Source of the DNA: Gp1-AA122 sp035631655
GTDB lineage: Bacteria; Acidobacteriota; Terriglobia; Terriglobales; Acidobacteriaceae
Direction of reading: 5' to 3'
Assembly: GCA_035631655.1 (NCBI GenBank)
Contig: DASQIH010000069.1
Location: 6,622 to 70,621 of the forward strand
DNA length: 64,000 bases
Positions 18,291 through 26,296 of the stretch are shown here, in pieces. The translations under genes were made by a program, and so were the position numbers. Positions within the stretch are counted from its first letter, which is position 1. Each line of letters starts with the position of its first letter. The notes beneath the pieces were generated by a model that was not told the origin of the DNA, did not search any database, and worked only from the letters and a program-made list of their open reading frames with translations.

Positions 18291-20523
18291 GGCCCTGCTC
18301 CTTCACCCTGAGCTGGGCCCTGGAAAGCGTGATGCGCTTGCATGCCGGGCAGAGTTCCTGCCAATAGGAGGCCGGACCCGGCACGCGGTAGTCAAAACCA
18401 AGTTGCGGAAGCACGCGCCGGAGATCGTCAATATGCATGCGGGAGGCAAAACGCTTCCCACAGCGAGCACATAATGCGCCTTCATCTTTCTCGCCCGCTT
18501 GCTGGTAGAGCTTGACACCCAATTGTGCTGGCCGCTGAAAAATATGGAAGAACTTGCCAAAAGGCAAATAGAGCAAAGCAGCGATAACAACGATCGCGTG
18601 AATGATCGCAAGGAAGCTGTAAAGCTCCCCGCGCAACCATAGCTGAGATGCCGTGAGCGCCAGTCCTGTTACGCAGATCGCAAACAGCAGGATGATCGGC
18701 AGGAAATCCATGGCGAAACTCTGCACCGCTTGCGCACCCGTCTCCCGCATCCGGCGCCACAAGGAGAGGAAAACTCCTCCCAGCACCAGGAAAGCAGAGA
18801 TATCCAACCCGTGGAAAAGCAGCTCAGCAGGGATGGATCGGGCTCCGAAGCGTAATACAGGGAATCCATACAGGTAGGTGACATACGTCATCTGGTCGGA
18901 GGGCAAGGTACCGAACGAGATCCAACCGAACACCAATGGAAACGTGATCAGCACCGCCAGGATGCAGCCCCAGAAAATGAGTTGGTGCATGCACCAGCGC
19001 AATTTCGAGCGTTGCCGGATGAAGCCTTGTCCAGCCAGATATCTCACAGCCAGAGCTACGACTCGAAGAAAACTCCTTAGCACGCCCTGCTGGCGGAATA
19101 GCTGCCATCCACGTTCCCAATAGATCCGGGTGGGTGGCTTGCGTATCCAGACGTTGTAGTGATAGACGACACCCCAGGTTGCGAAAGTGATTGCGAATGT
19201 ATACGCAACCAGCGCGGGGTCAAAATTCTGCAGATTTCGCGAGCCCACCACGATCGCGGCCACCAGCAATCCAGTCCAAACCGTTGCCCAGGAGCCGGCC
19301 CTGATTCGGTCGGCGGTGCGAGTCAGTTCCGGCGGCAACAGGTCCTCGAGTTTTTCCTGCCGCGGAACGAAGACTCTGTTATTCACCGACCATAGGACCA
19401 GAGACGTGACAGCGAGCAGCACAAAACTCGGCCAGATCACACCTGCGTGATCACGGAAAAAACCCAACAACAGCGGCGGAAAGAACCCTCCAAGCCCACC
19501 GAGGGCGCCCACCAGTCCGGTAACGGTCCCAGTTTCACGCGGGAAATATTGTGGAACGAGTTTGAAGACGGCGCCGTTGCCTAGACCCAGCAGAGTCGCG
19601 CATCCTAAAGCCCCCACCGTAAAGGGCAACATCGTGGGCCAGATGAGCAGCAGAGCGAATGGAACCAACGCCAGAAACACGACCGACAGTAACCGTGCCC
19701 CGCCGATTTTGTCCGACAGCCATCCTCCTACGGGGCGAGCGGCTGTGGCCAGCACTACGAATCCAGCCGTTCGGAAACCGGCGTCGACCAGCCCGAGTCC
19801 GAATTCAGATCGCAAAAGACTTGGAAGATAGATGGCGAAGGCCACGAAGCCCCCGAACGTGAGGAAATAGAATGCGGATAAAGCCCAGGACAATCGTTCC
19901 TGACGTAAAACGGTGAGCATCTCCCCAAGAGTTTTGGGGCGCGCCGTGCTTTCTGGATTGCGGGCGAGAAGCGCGAAAAGAATTGCCCAAAGTACAAGCA
20001 GGGCTGCCAGTCCGACGAACACATTGCGCCAGCCGATGACCGTTGCCAGCAGTGGTCCACCGAAGACAGCGGCAGACTGCCCGATGTTTCCCACTCCATA
20101 GACTCCCACGGCAGTTCCTTGCCGCTCAGGTTCGCACCCACGAGAAACGAAGCCGACTCCAATGGCAAACGAGGAACCTGCGAGTCCTAAGAAAAAAGCG
20201 ACTACCAATAAAGTCTGGTAAGTACCTGCCCACAATACAAGAACAGTGGGGATCGCGACCATCAACATCAGCACTGTGAAGGTCGCACGCCCGCCAAAGC
20301 GGTCAGCCAGCATTCCCGTAGCAATTCGGGCAAGCGATCCCAGCAACACAGGTACAGCCACCAGGAGCGCAGTCTGGGTCGCGTCCAAATCAAGTATTTC
20401 GCGGAAGCGTGGAGCGAAAGCACTGATCAAACCCCAGGCAGCAAAGCAGAGAGCGAAAGAGAAGGTGGCGAGGGCAAGGTTTCGGCCCGGTTTGGAGGAG
20501 GAGCTCACCGGAATCTCACGCAT
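18283..20523 (-). CDS. fusion of NarK-type MFS transporter and cytochrome b (NarI-like) domain
   Basis: About 746 residues from the ATG at 20523; a TTG 33 bases upstream is an alternative, and neither has a clear ribosome site. Residues 1-395 form a 12-helix nitrate/nitrite-porter-like MFS with ARIATGMLADRFGG and the nitrate-signature-like GLAGSSFAIGVGFVS and GLGNGAVFKLVPQYFP segments. The region about 425-690 adds five or six helices with conserved histidines (WCMHQLIFWGC, LLFHGLDISAF, IIHAIVVIAALLYLPFGKFFH) like NarI/HdrE cytochrome b. The end has paired CxxC motifs (CARCGKRF, CPACKR). It heads the operon encoding the molybdoenzyme, Fe-S and Rieske proteins. Confidence 0.87.
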   Translation of the reverse strand: MREIPVSSSSKPGRNLALATFSFALCFAAWGLISAFAPRFREILDLDATQTALLVAVPVLLGSLARIATGMLADRFGGRATFTVLMLMVAIPTVLVLWAGTYQTLLVVAFFLGLAGSSFAIGVGFVSRGCEPERQGTAVGVYGVGNIGQSAAVFGGPLLATVIGWRNVFVGLAALLVLWAILFALLARNPESTARPKTLGEMLTVLRQERLSWALSAFYFLTFGGFVAFAIYLPSLLRSEFGLGLVDAGFRTAGFVVLATAARPVGGWLSDKIGGARLLSVVFLALVPFALLLIWPTMLPFTVGALGCATLLGLGNGAVFKLVPQYFPRETGTVTGLVGALGGLGGFFPPLLLGFFRDHAGVIWPSFVLLAVTSLVLWSVNNRVFVPRQEKLEDLLPPELTRTADRIRAGSWATVWTGLLVAAIVVGSRNLQNFDPALVAYTFAITFATWGVVYHYNVWIRKPPTRIYWERGWQLFRQQGVLRSFLRVVALAVRYLAGQGFIRQRSKLRWCMHQLIFWGCILAVLITFPLVFGWISFGTLPSDQMTYVTYLYGFPVLRFGARSIPAELLFHGLDISAFLVLGGVFLSLWRRMRETGAQAVQSFAMDFLPIILLFAICVTGLALTASQLWLRGELYSFLAIIHAIVVIAALLYLPFGKFFHIFQRPAQLGVKLYQQAGEKDEGALCARCGKRFASRMHIDDLRRVLPQLGFDYRVPGPASYWQELCPACKRITLSRAQLRVKEQGRG

Positions 20524-20660
20524 TGAGCACGGCAGAGTTGCGTGTGCTGACTCCAATTCAATATACCATTACGACCACCGGGCGGAGTTGCTCAGGCATC
20601 TCAATTGTATGTCGTGACACGAGATATATTGCTGAAAAGCGAACCCGATCCCAGAAGGAT

Positions 20661-20948
20661 ATGGCAAAACTTTGTGGTCCTGGTCTTACCGGCATTCGCG
20701 GATACCGCAAGGAGTGCTGCCGAGACAGGCACGATGTCGATATTCGCGAGCTTGACCGGCTGGAAGCGGTCTGGAACGAAGCTTACGAGCACGGGGGATG
20801 TTTGGAAACATTGTGGGTAGACGAGATGGTCGCCGTACCGAAAATGCCTGGTGCTCAAATTTGCTCGTTCCGTCGAATGAAAGCGCGTAAGTTATTGGAC
20901 ACGACATCCGGGTCCGGGTGTTTTCTGAAGAGACTGGGCGCAGTCTAG
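20661..20948 (+). CDS. small hypothetical protein
   Basis: 95 residues from an ATG at 20661 preceded by GAAGGAT. It is basic and cysteine-containing (LTGIRGYRKECCRDRHDVDIRE, then LDRLEAVWNEAYEHGGCLE), with a mixed helical character more protein-like than the surrounding frames. It runs divergently from the NarK-fusion gene and its end overlaps the SDR gene tail by four bases. I do not recognise a family. The frame could extend upstream to near 20523. Confidence 0.4.
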   Translation: MAKLCGPGLTGIRGYRKECCRDRHDVDIRELDRLEAVWNEAYEHGGCLETLWVDEMVAVPKMPGAQICSFRRMKARKLLDTTSGSGCFLKRLGAV

Positions 20949-21949
20949 GCTGCCTGTCTGCGAAAGAGCAAGAAGAGACCGGCCAGACCTGCTCCTGCGA
21001 GGGCTAGGGAAAATCTGTGAGTATCCGCCCAGAGTTGTTCACTCCGGCCGCTAGCCCGGTCCGAGAACACTCCGTGTGCACCCCAGTTTCCCGCAACGGG
21101 CTCAAACAGGTTGTCGGGATGGTTCGGATCGATAGGTTCGCTGGTTTGTTGGGATTCATATCCCGTTCGGGCGAGATAATGATCCAGCAAACTGGGGGCA
21201 AGCTTGTTTCCATAGACCGCTTCCATGGTAGGAAGACCCACGAGCAGTTCCCGGCGGCGGTGATGCGCGGCCCAATAGATCCCCCGGGCTGCGACTTCCG
21301 GTTCATAAATTGGCGGCACAGGCTGTGGGTGTCGCGGCAGCCGCGTCCTGCACCAGCTAAACTGCGGAGTATTCATGGCAGGCAGATGAACCATCGTGAG
21401 ATGAATGTGACTACCTTCGTGCAACAGCTCTGTTCGCAAGGACGCTGTGAAACCCAGGATAGCGTGCTTCGCGCCGCAGTACGGCGCCTGCAGTGGAATT
21501 GAACGATAGGCAAGAGCGGAGCCAACCTGCAAGATAGAGCCTCGATCGCGTGGCAGCATTCGACGCAGGGCCGCCATGGTTCCATACACGGTTCCAAGGT
21601 AGGTGACTTCCGTCGCTCGCTTGAACTCGTCCGCACGAATTTCTTTGAATTGTGAGAAGACGGTGGTCATCGCGTTATTGACCCAGATATCGATTGGCCC
21701 AAATTCAGTTTCAACGCGGTCTGCAACTTTTTCGACAGCGGCCGGGTCAGAAACATCTGCGGGCAGGACGAGAGCCTTCCCGCCATTCATTTCGACTTCA
21801 GCCCGGGCCGACTCCAGTCGCTCGCGTCCTCGCGCAATGAGGCCGATGTAGGATCCGTGACGTGCGAATTCAATTGCCGTGGCGCGTCCCACTCCCGCGG
21901 ATGCGCCGGTAATTACCACAACTTCACGACCTCTGTGATTGTTGGCCAT
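20945..21949 (-). CDS. short-chain dehydrogenase/reductase with C-terminal membrane helix
   Basis: 334 residues; the ATG at 21949 is six bases from AGGAG (another ATG at 21955 is too close). Classical SDR motifs are present: TGASAGVG for cofactor binding, an NNAM segment, catalytic Ser in ILQVGSAL and YCGAK. The C-terminal 100 residues extend beyond a normal SDR and end in a hydrophobic helix (FSLALAGAGLAGLFLLF) with a basic tip, suggesting tail anchoring. Such long SDRs are common in Acidobacteria and some act on lipids or quinones; the substrate is unknown. Confidence 0.9.
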   Translation of the reverse strand: MANNHRGREVVVITGASAGVGRATAIEFARHGSYIGLIARGRERLESARAEVEMNGGKALVLPADVSDPAAVEKVADRVETEFGPIDIWVNNAMTTVFSQFKEIRADEFKRATEVTYLGTVYGTMAALRRMLPRDRGSILQVGSALAYRSIPLQAPYCGAKHAILGFTASLRTELLHEGSHIHLTMVHLPAMNTPQFSWCRTRLPRHPQPVPPIYEPEVAARGIYWAAHHRRRELLVGLPTMEAVYGNKLAPSLLDHYLARTGYESQQTSEPIDPNHPDNLFEPVAGNWGAHGVFSDRASGRSEQLWADTHRFSLALAGAGLAGLFLLFRRQAA

Positions 21950-21978
21950 CGCCATCTCCTCGCGCTAGCCTCGGTTCT

Positions 21979-22197
21979 TTAAATGACTTCGCGCACCTTG
22001 TCGGAAAGAGTGGTGAGAGCGATCTTCTTGCGATTTGGCTCTCCTCGCGCCAGCGAAGACGTGGCCGCTGGAGCACCGATGCAGGAGAACGTGGAAATTA
22101 GCGTTGATTCATCTCTGAGCGGCAGCATGGGTCGGCGCATCGTGGGCTGAACTCCCTTAAGTCCGCACACTGGACACTGCTTTGGAACCCTAGGCAT
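21979..22197 (-). CDS. small zinc-ribbon-like hypothetical protein
   Basis: 72 residues from an ATG at 22197 preceded by GGAACGG. The N-terminus has MPRVPKQCPVCGLKG, one CxxC knuckle, but no clear second knuckle. The rest is Ser/Thr/Arg-rich and the tail (LTTLSDKVREVI) looks helical. It lies just upstream of and codirectional with the SDR gene. Coding status is moderately supported by the ordered N-terminus. Confidence 0.45.
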   Translation of the reverse strand: MPRVPKQCPVCGLKGVQPTMRRPMLPLRDESTLISTFSCIGAPAATSSLARGEPNRKKIALTTLSDKVREVI

Positions 22198-22392
22198 CCG
22201 TTCCAACAGTAGCAGCTCGGATCACGCCAAGCTGCGACAAGGGTCACGTAGGAGCAGCACTAACCGTACGCCCTTACACCTTAGCGAACCCGGCGCAAGC
22301 AGCTTTGGGGAGCGGGAGACATCCCAGCCCAAGCCGAATATGATAGTCACGCCCGAACAAAGGCCGCCTGTGACATGGAGGACTCTCCCCGC

Positions 22393-22815
22393 ATGGATAG
22401 ACCAAGGGTCATACTCGGAATTCCCATCGTCATTATGTTCATCGCCTCGATAGCCTGCAGCAGTCCGCAGTCCACACGTGCAAAGACTTCGTCCACCAAC
22501 ACTCCGAGTGGAGCGGAGTTGTATGCCGCTTACTGCGCGACATGTCATGGCGCCGATGGCAAAGGCAATGGCCCCACGGCGCCCGCGCTCAAAGTCCGGC
22601 CTCCGGACCTGACCGTATTGGCCAAACGAAGCCGCGGGAGGTTCCCGGAAGGCGATGTCTACCAGATCATCAAGTGGGGCGGGGGAATCATCGGGCATGG
22701 CTCCAAAGAGATGCCCGTGTGGGGAACTGCATTTAAGTCAGCGAGTGACGAGACTGAAGTGAATTCGCGGATCAAAGCCCTGACCCAGTACATCGAATCC
22801 ATCCAGGCACGGTAA
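22393..22815 (+). CDS. class I cytochrome c, lipoprotein-type signal
   Basis: 140 residues from the ATG at 22393 (an ATG at 22375 would add six). The N-terminal hydrophobic segment ends in a lipobox-like IASIAC at about 22-27, then a Ser/Thr linker. A single-haem domain follows: YAAYCATCHGADGKGNGP supplies the CxxCH site, with a likely distal Met ligand in KEMPVWG. It is a soluble periplasmic electron carrier held at a membrane. It stands alone between a zinc-ribbon protein and the convergent ArsA operon, separated from the latter by a terminator. Confidence 0.92.
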   Translation: MDRPRVILGIPIVIMFIASIACSSPQSTRAKTSSTNTPSGAELYAAYCATCHGADGKGNGPTAPALKVRPPDLTVLAKRSRGRFPEGDVYQIIKWGGGIIGHGSKEMPVWGTAFKSASDETEVNSRIKALTQYIESIQAR

Positions 22816-22828
22816 GCGTTTACATCCA

Positions 22829-22891
22829 ACCGCCGAGATCACTGAGACCGCAGAAAAGATCGATTCTTACTCGGCGGTAAATGTTTTTTTT
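22829..22891. terminator. intrinsic terminator between cytochrome c and ArsA genes
   Basis: Perfect 9-bp stem ACCGCCGAG / CTCGGCGGT with a 32-base loop, then AAATG and a run of eight T at 22884-22891 on the + strand. It is positioned correctly to end the cytochrome gene at a convergent junction. Confidence 0.65.
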
Positions 22892-22896
22892 CGAAG

Positions 22897-23892
22897 CTAG
22901 CTGGTTGTAACCGTCTGCGGAAACGCGTGCTCGGCCACCATCTTCAGAGCCTCGGTCCCGCGCACCTCATTGTCAAATAGCGGCAGCACGGCCCGGACAT
23001 TGTCGAAATCCCGCCAGATCTCCTGCATATAGGAATCCTGCATAGCGACCCGGTTCTTCACGAATTCGGGCGCATCGGGACGGACCTGATCTTTCTGGAT
23101 GACCATGTTGACCACGACCCCGCCCACCGGAATCCCGAAATCGTGGAACCAGTTGATGAACCGCTTGATCACGGCGATGGGCAGCGCCTCCGGCAGAGTG
23201 ACAAAGAAGAAGGCGGTCTGTTCGGCATCGGTGAGCAGTTCGCGGGCGTGGCCGATGCGCTCGCGGAACGACAGCAAATACTCCATCAGCGGGTCAGCCT
23301 CTTTTTTCTTGGTGAACGAGAACAATTCGCGGAGCGACTGGGCTTCCTCGCGTGACTTCACCATTTTGTTCACCCACATCGAATAGACCTTGCTCATGCC
23401 CAGAAGACGGCGGGCATTGGCGGTGGGTGCCGTGTCGAACACGTAAACGTCGTATTCGTTCTTAAACATCAGGTCCACCATGTTCTCGAACATAGCCGAT
23501 TCTTCGAACGCAGGATTCATGGTGGCGCTCTCGACGAATGCATCCGCCTGGGTGGAAATTTCCGCGAATTTCAGGAACCAGCGGATTTTGGTCTTGATGT
23601 CCTGCTTGGACCGCTCGATGGTTTCTTTCGTGTCGATCTCGTAGGCCCAGAGGTTGGGCACGCCTTTGACTGCCGTCAGCTGGCCATAGACATTCTGGTC
23701 GAGCAGTCCGCTGAGGCTGTGCACCGGGTTGGTGGACGCTAGGATCGTGCGACGGCCCTGCTGCGCCATTTGCATGGCGGTTACGCCGGCCATCACCGTC
23801 TTGCCGACTCCGCCCTTGCCACCGAAAAACAGGAACTTCAGCTTGGGATGCGTTCCTACAAATTCCGTCAGGTTCTGCTTGATCTCAGACAT
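22897..23892 (-). CDS. ArsA/Get3-type ATPase A with Asn in place of the switch I catalytic Asp
   Basis: 331 residues. The deviant Walker A is complete (FGGKGGVGKT, signature Lys26 and P-loop Lys31). Switch I reads STNPVHSL, with Asn55 where ArsA/Get3 proteins have the Asp of DPAHS needed for hydrolysis. The codon is AAC at 23728-23730. Switch II reads VFDTAPTANARRLL. The A-loop and C-terminal helical region are of normal length, and no metalloid-binding cysteine triad is evident. It follows ATPase B by one base, in an operon with two 90-residue paralogues. A catalytically impaired partner of B is a reasonable model (inference). Confidence 0.9.
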   Translation of the reverse strand: MSEIKQNLTEFVGTHPKLKFLFFGGKGGVGKTVMAGVTAMQMAQQGRRTILASTNPVHSLSGLLDQNVYGQLTAVKGVPNLWAYEIDTKETIERSKQDIKTKIRWFLKFAEISTQADAFVESATMNPAFEESAMFENMVDLMFKNEYDVYVFDTAPTANARRLLGMSKVYSMWVNKMVKSREEAQSLRELFSFTKKKEADPLMEYLLSFRERIGHARELLTDAEQTAFFFVTLPEALPIAVIKRFINWFHDFGIPVGGVVVNMVIQKDQVRPDAPEFVKNRVAMQDSYMQEIWRDFDNVRAVLPLFDNEVRGTEALKMVAEHAFPQTVTTS

Positions 23893-23893
23893 A

Positions 23894-24877
23894 TCAGTGT
23901 CTCCCGTTGCCGTACATCAACCCGGCCAGCTTCTCGATCATAGGTAGTCCCGTGACGTCCCGTTCCAGCTCGGGCACGCGGGCAATTACCTGGTTCCCGA
24001 ATGTCTTGTCGATTTCTTCCAGGTAGCGGCCCTGCATCTTCATGCGATTTTGCAGGTAAGCCGGAATACCCTTGCCGACGAGGTCCGCAGGTAACACTCG
24101 GTTGACCACGTAGCCGGCAATCGGCACATCGAACTTGGCGAACAACTGCGCTGCCTTTGACGTATCGAGGATGATCATCTCCTCCGGAACGACGACAAAG
24201 AAGAATGCCGTTTTCTGCCGGTCGGTGAGAATGCTGGAGGACTGGTTGATGCGGTTCTTGATGTACTGCAACTCGGTCAAAATGTGGTCTTCTTCCGTAG
24301 TCTTCTGGCGCTTGATGCGCGCCACCATCTCCTCGTGCTCGCGCATTTCTTCGCGGAGCTTAGTGATGCGGTTAATCCACTCGTCGTAAACCTTGGCCAT
24401 CGAGAGGTAATAAAGTGCGTGCCCCAGCGGGACCAGGTCGTAGATGTAGTAGTCGTACTCGCCGCCCACCACGATGTCTACGACCGCGTCGAAGATGGCC
24501 GACTCTTCCATGGCCGGTTCGGCCGACGCAGCCTGGATGTAGTGCTCGATTTCTTCCGGCACCTGCTCCAGTCCATACATATCGGTGATCTTCTTACGGA
24601 TCTCGTTCTGATAGGCGCGGATGTGGCTGTCGGCGTCAATCTCCTGGGCAAAAAGGTTATCCATCACTTTGACGGGACCCTTGCCGTAGATATCTCTCTG
24701 GAAAATGTCGCTGAGCGAAGCCTGGGGATCGACTGAGAAGACCAGCACTTTGTGTCCGTGCTGTGCCAGCCAGAAGGCGGTGGCGGCAGAGAAGGTGGTC
24801 TTTCCCAATCCGCCTTTCCCGCCGAACATGATGTAACGCCTGTCCTTGTTTTGTTCAAACGTCTCTTGGAGTGACAT
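23894..24877 (-). CDS. ArsA/Get3-type ATPase B
   Basis: 327 residues. Deviant Walker A FGGKGGLGKT (Lys21, Lys26) and an intact switch I FSVDPQASLSD with Asp50. Switch II is altered to YIYDLVPLGHALYYL instead of the usual DTAPTGHTLRLL. A long charged helical insertion near 185-215 (EEMVARIKRQKTTEEDH) resembles the client-binding helical subdomain of this superfamily. Each of the two ATPases lacks a different conserved feature, which points to a functional heterodimer. No arsenite pump (ArsB), ArsD or ArsR lies nearby, so arsenic export is unlikely. Confidence 0.9.
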   Translation of the reverse strand: MSLQETFEQNKDRRYIMFGGKGGLGKTTFSAATAFWLAQHGHKVLVFSVDPQASLSDIFQRDIYGKGPVKVMDNLFAQEIDADSHIRAYQNEIRKKITDMYGLEQVPEEIEHYIQAASAEPAMEESAIFDAVVDIVVGGEYDYYIYDLVPLGHALYYLSMAKVYDEWINRITKLREEMREHEEMVARIKRQKTTEEDHILTELQYIKNRINQSSSILTDRQKTAFFFVVVPEEMIILDTSKAAQLFAKFDVPIAGYVVNRVLPADLVGKGIPAYLQNRMKMQGRYLEEIDKTFGNQVIARVPELERDVTGLPMIEKLAGLMYGNGRH

Positions 24878-24912
24878 GATCTGTCCTTTTATGATTGCTG
24901 GTTAAACTTCGC

Positions 24913-25188
24913 TCAGAACATCGCGTCCGATACGTCCTTCTCGCGCAGCATGCGACGCTTCCAGGTGGCGATGTTGGGCACCACGTAGGGCAGCAGACGT
25001 AGCGAGTAATAGGGTGGCAGGATGGGCACGCCAATCAGGTCGCCCATCGTAATCAGGATGAACAGGTGCTCCATGCTGGCGCGCGTGCGCATGGCGTAGC
25101 GCGACATGTCGTGGGCGCTCATCCCATACGCGATTTCTTTGATCTTGCTGAATAGGCCCTGCTTTTCGTCTTTAGGTTCGTCTGCCAT
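24913..25188 (-). CDS. small protein A of the ArsA cluster
   Basis: 91 residues with the layout: charged N-terminus, amphipathic KIKEIAYGMSAHDMSRYAMR, a semi-hydrophobic core FILITMGDLIGVPILPPYYS, then LRLLPYVVPNIATWKRRM and an acidic end. The core and C-terminus are shared almost word for word with the neighbour at 25316-25588, so the two are paralogues. The hydrophobic stretch contains Gly and Pro pairs and is not an ordinary membrane helix; a hairpin or membrane-associated element is possible. It sits 35 bases upstream of ATPase B. Family and function are unknown to me. Confidence 0.85.
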   Translation of the reverse strand: MADEPKDEKQGLFSKIKEIAYGMSAHDMSRYAMRTRASMEHLFILITMGDLIGVPILPPYYSLRLLPYVVPNIATWKRRMLREKDVSDAMF

Positions 25189-25315
25189 AAAGTCTCCTTG
25201 AACACTAGTCAGGAGTCAGTAGTTAGGAATCAGCGAAAAGCAGATTCCTGGCTGCGCCGCTCGGAATGACAAATTTCTTGGCTGACCACTGCCCACTGAC
25301 CACCGACCACTTTCT
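25189..25315. repeat. intergenic repeat-like segment between the two small paralogues
   Basis: 127 bases with near-duplicated short words (GTCAGGAGTCAGTAGTTAGGA; CTGACCACTGCCCACTGACCACCGACCAC) and a CTGCGCCGCTCGGAATGACAAA segment of a kind scattered between genes in Acidobacteria. It is absent between the other genes of this operon and may affect mRNA stability. Confidence 0.5.
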
Positions 25316-25588
25316 TCACACTCCATGCAAATGAAACTCTTCCTTATCTGACAAGTCCCGTTCCCGCGATACGCGCCGCTTCCACGCCGCGATGTTAGGC
25401 ACTACGTAGGGCAGAATCCGCAGCGAGTAGATTGGCGGAATTACCGGTACACCCAACATGTCGCCCAGCGTGATCAGCATGAAGGCGGACTCCAGTTCGC
25501 CGCGCATCTCCACCGCCTGTCGTTCGAACTCGAAGGCGTACAGGCCATAGAAAAACTCCCGGATCTTGCGAAACTTATCGCCCGCCAT
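25316..25588 (-). CDS. small protein B of the ArsA cluster
   Basis: 90 residues from the ATG at 25588, chosen for its AAGGAG ribosome site; a 17-residue extension to 25639 is possible but lacks one. It is a paralogue of small protein A: amphipathic KIREFFYGLYAFEFERQAVE, then LITLGDMLGVPVIPPIYS and LRILPYVVPNIAAWKRRV, with an RERDLSD tail. The consensus GD(L/M)xGVPxxPPxYSLRxLPYVVPNIAxWKRR spans both. It begins the operon. A plausible role is adaptor or client of the ATPase pair; nothing in the sequence proves it. Confidence 0.83.
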   Translation of the reverse strand: MAGDKFRKIREFFYGLYAFEFERQAVEMRGELESAFMLITLGDMLGVPVIPPIYSLRILPYVVPNIAAWKRRVSRERDLSDKEEFHLHGV

Positions 25589-25666
25589 GGCACTCCTTCC
25601 GTCGCTCACAGGCCTCCGAGGCTCCTCGCGCTGTGCCATAATGCAGTCTGATTCGCGTCACGCTCC

Positions 25667-26296
25667 ATGTCACTCAGCCTGGCCGTCTTTATCATCGTGG
25701 TCATCTTCGTCGTCGGCTGGTTCGCCGTTGGCACCCACTACAACGTTCGCAAGGGCCACGATGCCATGCGTTGGCTACAGGACGGCCTGCCTCTCATCGG
25801 CGAGAAGACCAACCTGCGCTGGCTGGGATCGTCCGTCGTCGAACTGAAGATCCAGCAAGCCAAACCGCCCTTTCGGCAAGCCGACGTTCTGGTCGTGCTC
25901 GAACCGCGGGACGTCGCGCCGATCTGGGCTTCTTCCCGCCTGCGCGGACGCCGTGACCTGTTTATCTTTCGCGGTATCTTGCGCAACCAGCCCCGACAAG
26001 AACTGGAAGCGCTGGATACCTCTTCCTGGTCAACCCGGGGACGCGAACGCCAACTCAAACGCGACAACTGGATGCCTGTGCCCGTTTCGCCGCCCCTCGT
26101 CGCCTATGCGCCCCAGCAGTCGTCGGCCGCCTCCGAACTGCTCACAAGGGCGGCGTTGGACGGTTGCCCGCTGGTGCGGCTTGCCGTCCATCGCACCGAG
26201 CCGAACTTCGAGGTGCAGTGGCGCCTCGATCACCTCCGCCGCCACTCGGCTCGCACAGTATTTCAAACCCTGCAACGCATCGCCGAACGTCTTTAG
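25667..26296 (+). CDS. membrane-anchored hypothetical protein divergent from the ArsA cluster
   Basis: 209 residues. One N-terminal membrane helix (about 4-22) is followed by HYNVRKGHDAMRWLQDGLPLIGEKTNLRWLG and a basic soluble domain rich in Arg. The start lies only 78 bases from small protein B on the other strand, so the two probably share a promoter region. The 3' end overlaps the cstA tail by four bases. No family recognised. The divergent arrangement makes it a candidate membrane receptor or partner for the ArsA system, which is inference. Confidence 0.75.
   Translation: MSLSLAVFIIVVIFVVGWFAVGTHYNVRKGHDAMRWLQDGLPLIGEKTNLRWLGSSVVELKIQQAKPPFRQADVLVVLEPRDVAPIWASSRLRGRRDLFIFRGILRNQPRQELEALDTSSWSTRGRERQLKRDNWMPVPVSPPLVAYAPQQSSAASELLTRAALDGCPLVRLAVHRTEPNFEVQWRLDHLRRHSARTVFQTLQRIAERL

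Noticed and set aside
22222..22698. 158-residue frame opposite the cytochrome c
   Set aside because: The + strand gene has a lipobox, CxxCH and normal length; the antisense frame has nothing recognisable.
22897..24877. arsenite-export (ArsA of an ars operon)
   Set aside because: No arsB, arsD, arsR or arsC nearby and no evident metalloid-binding cysteine triad in either ATPase.
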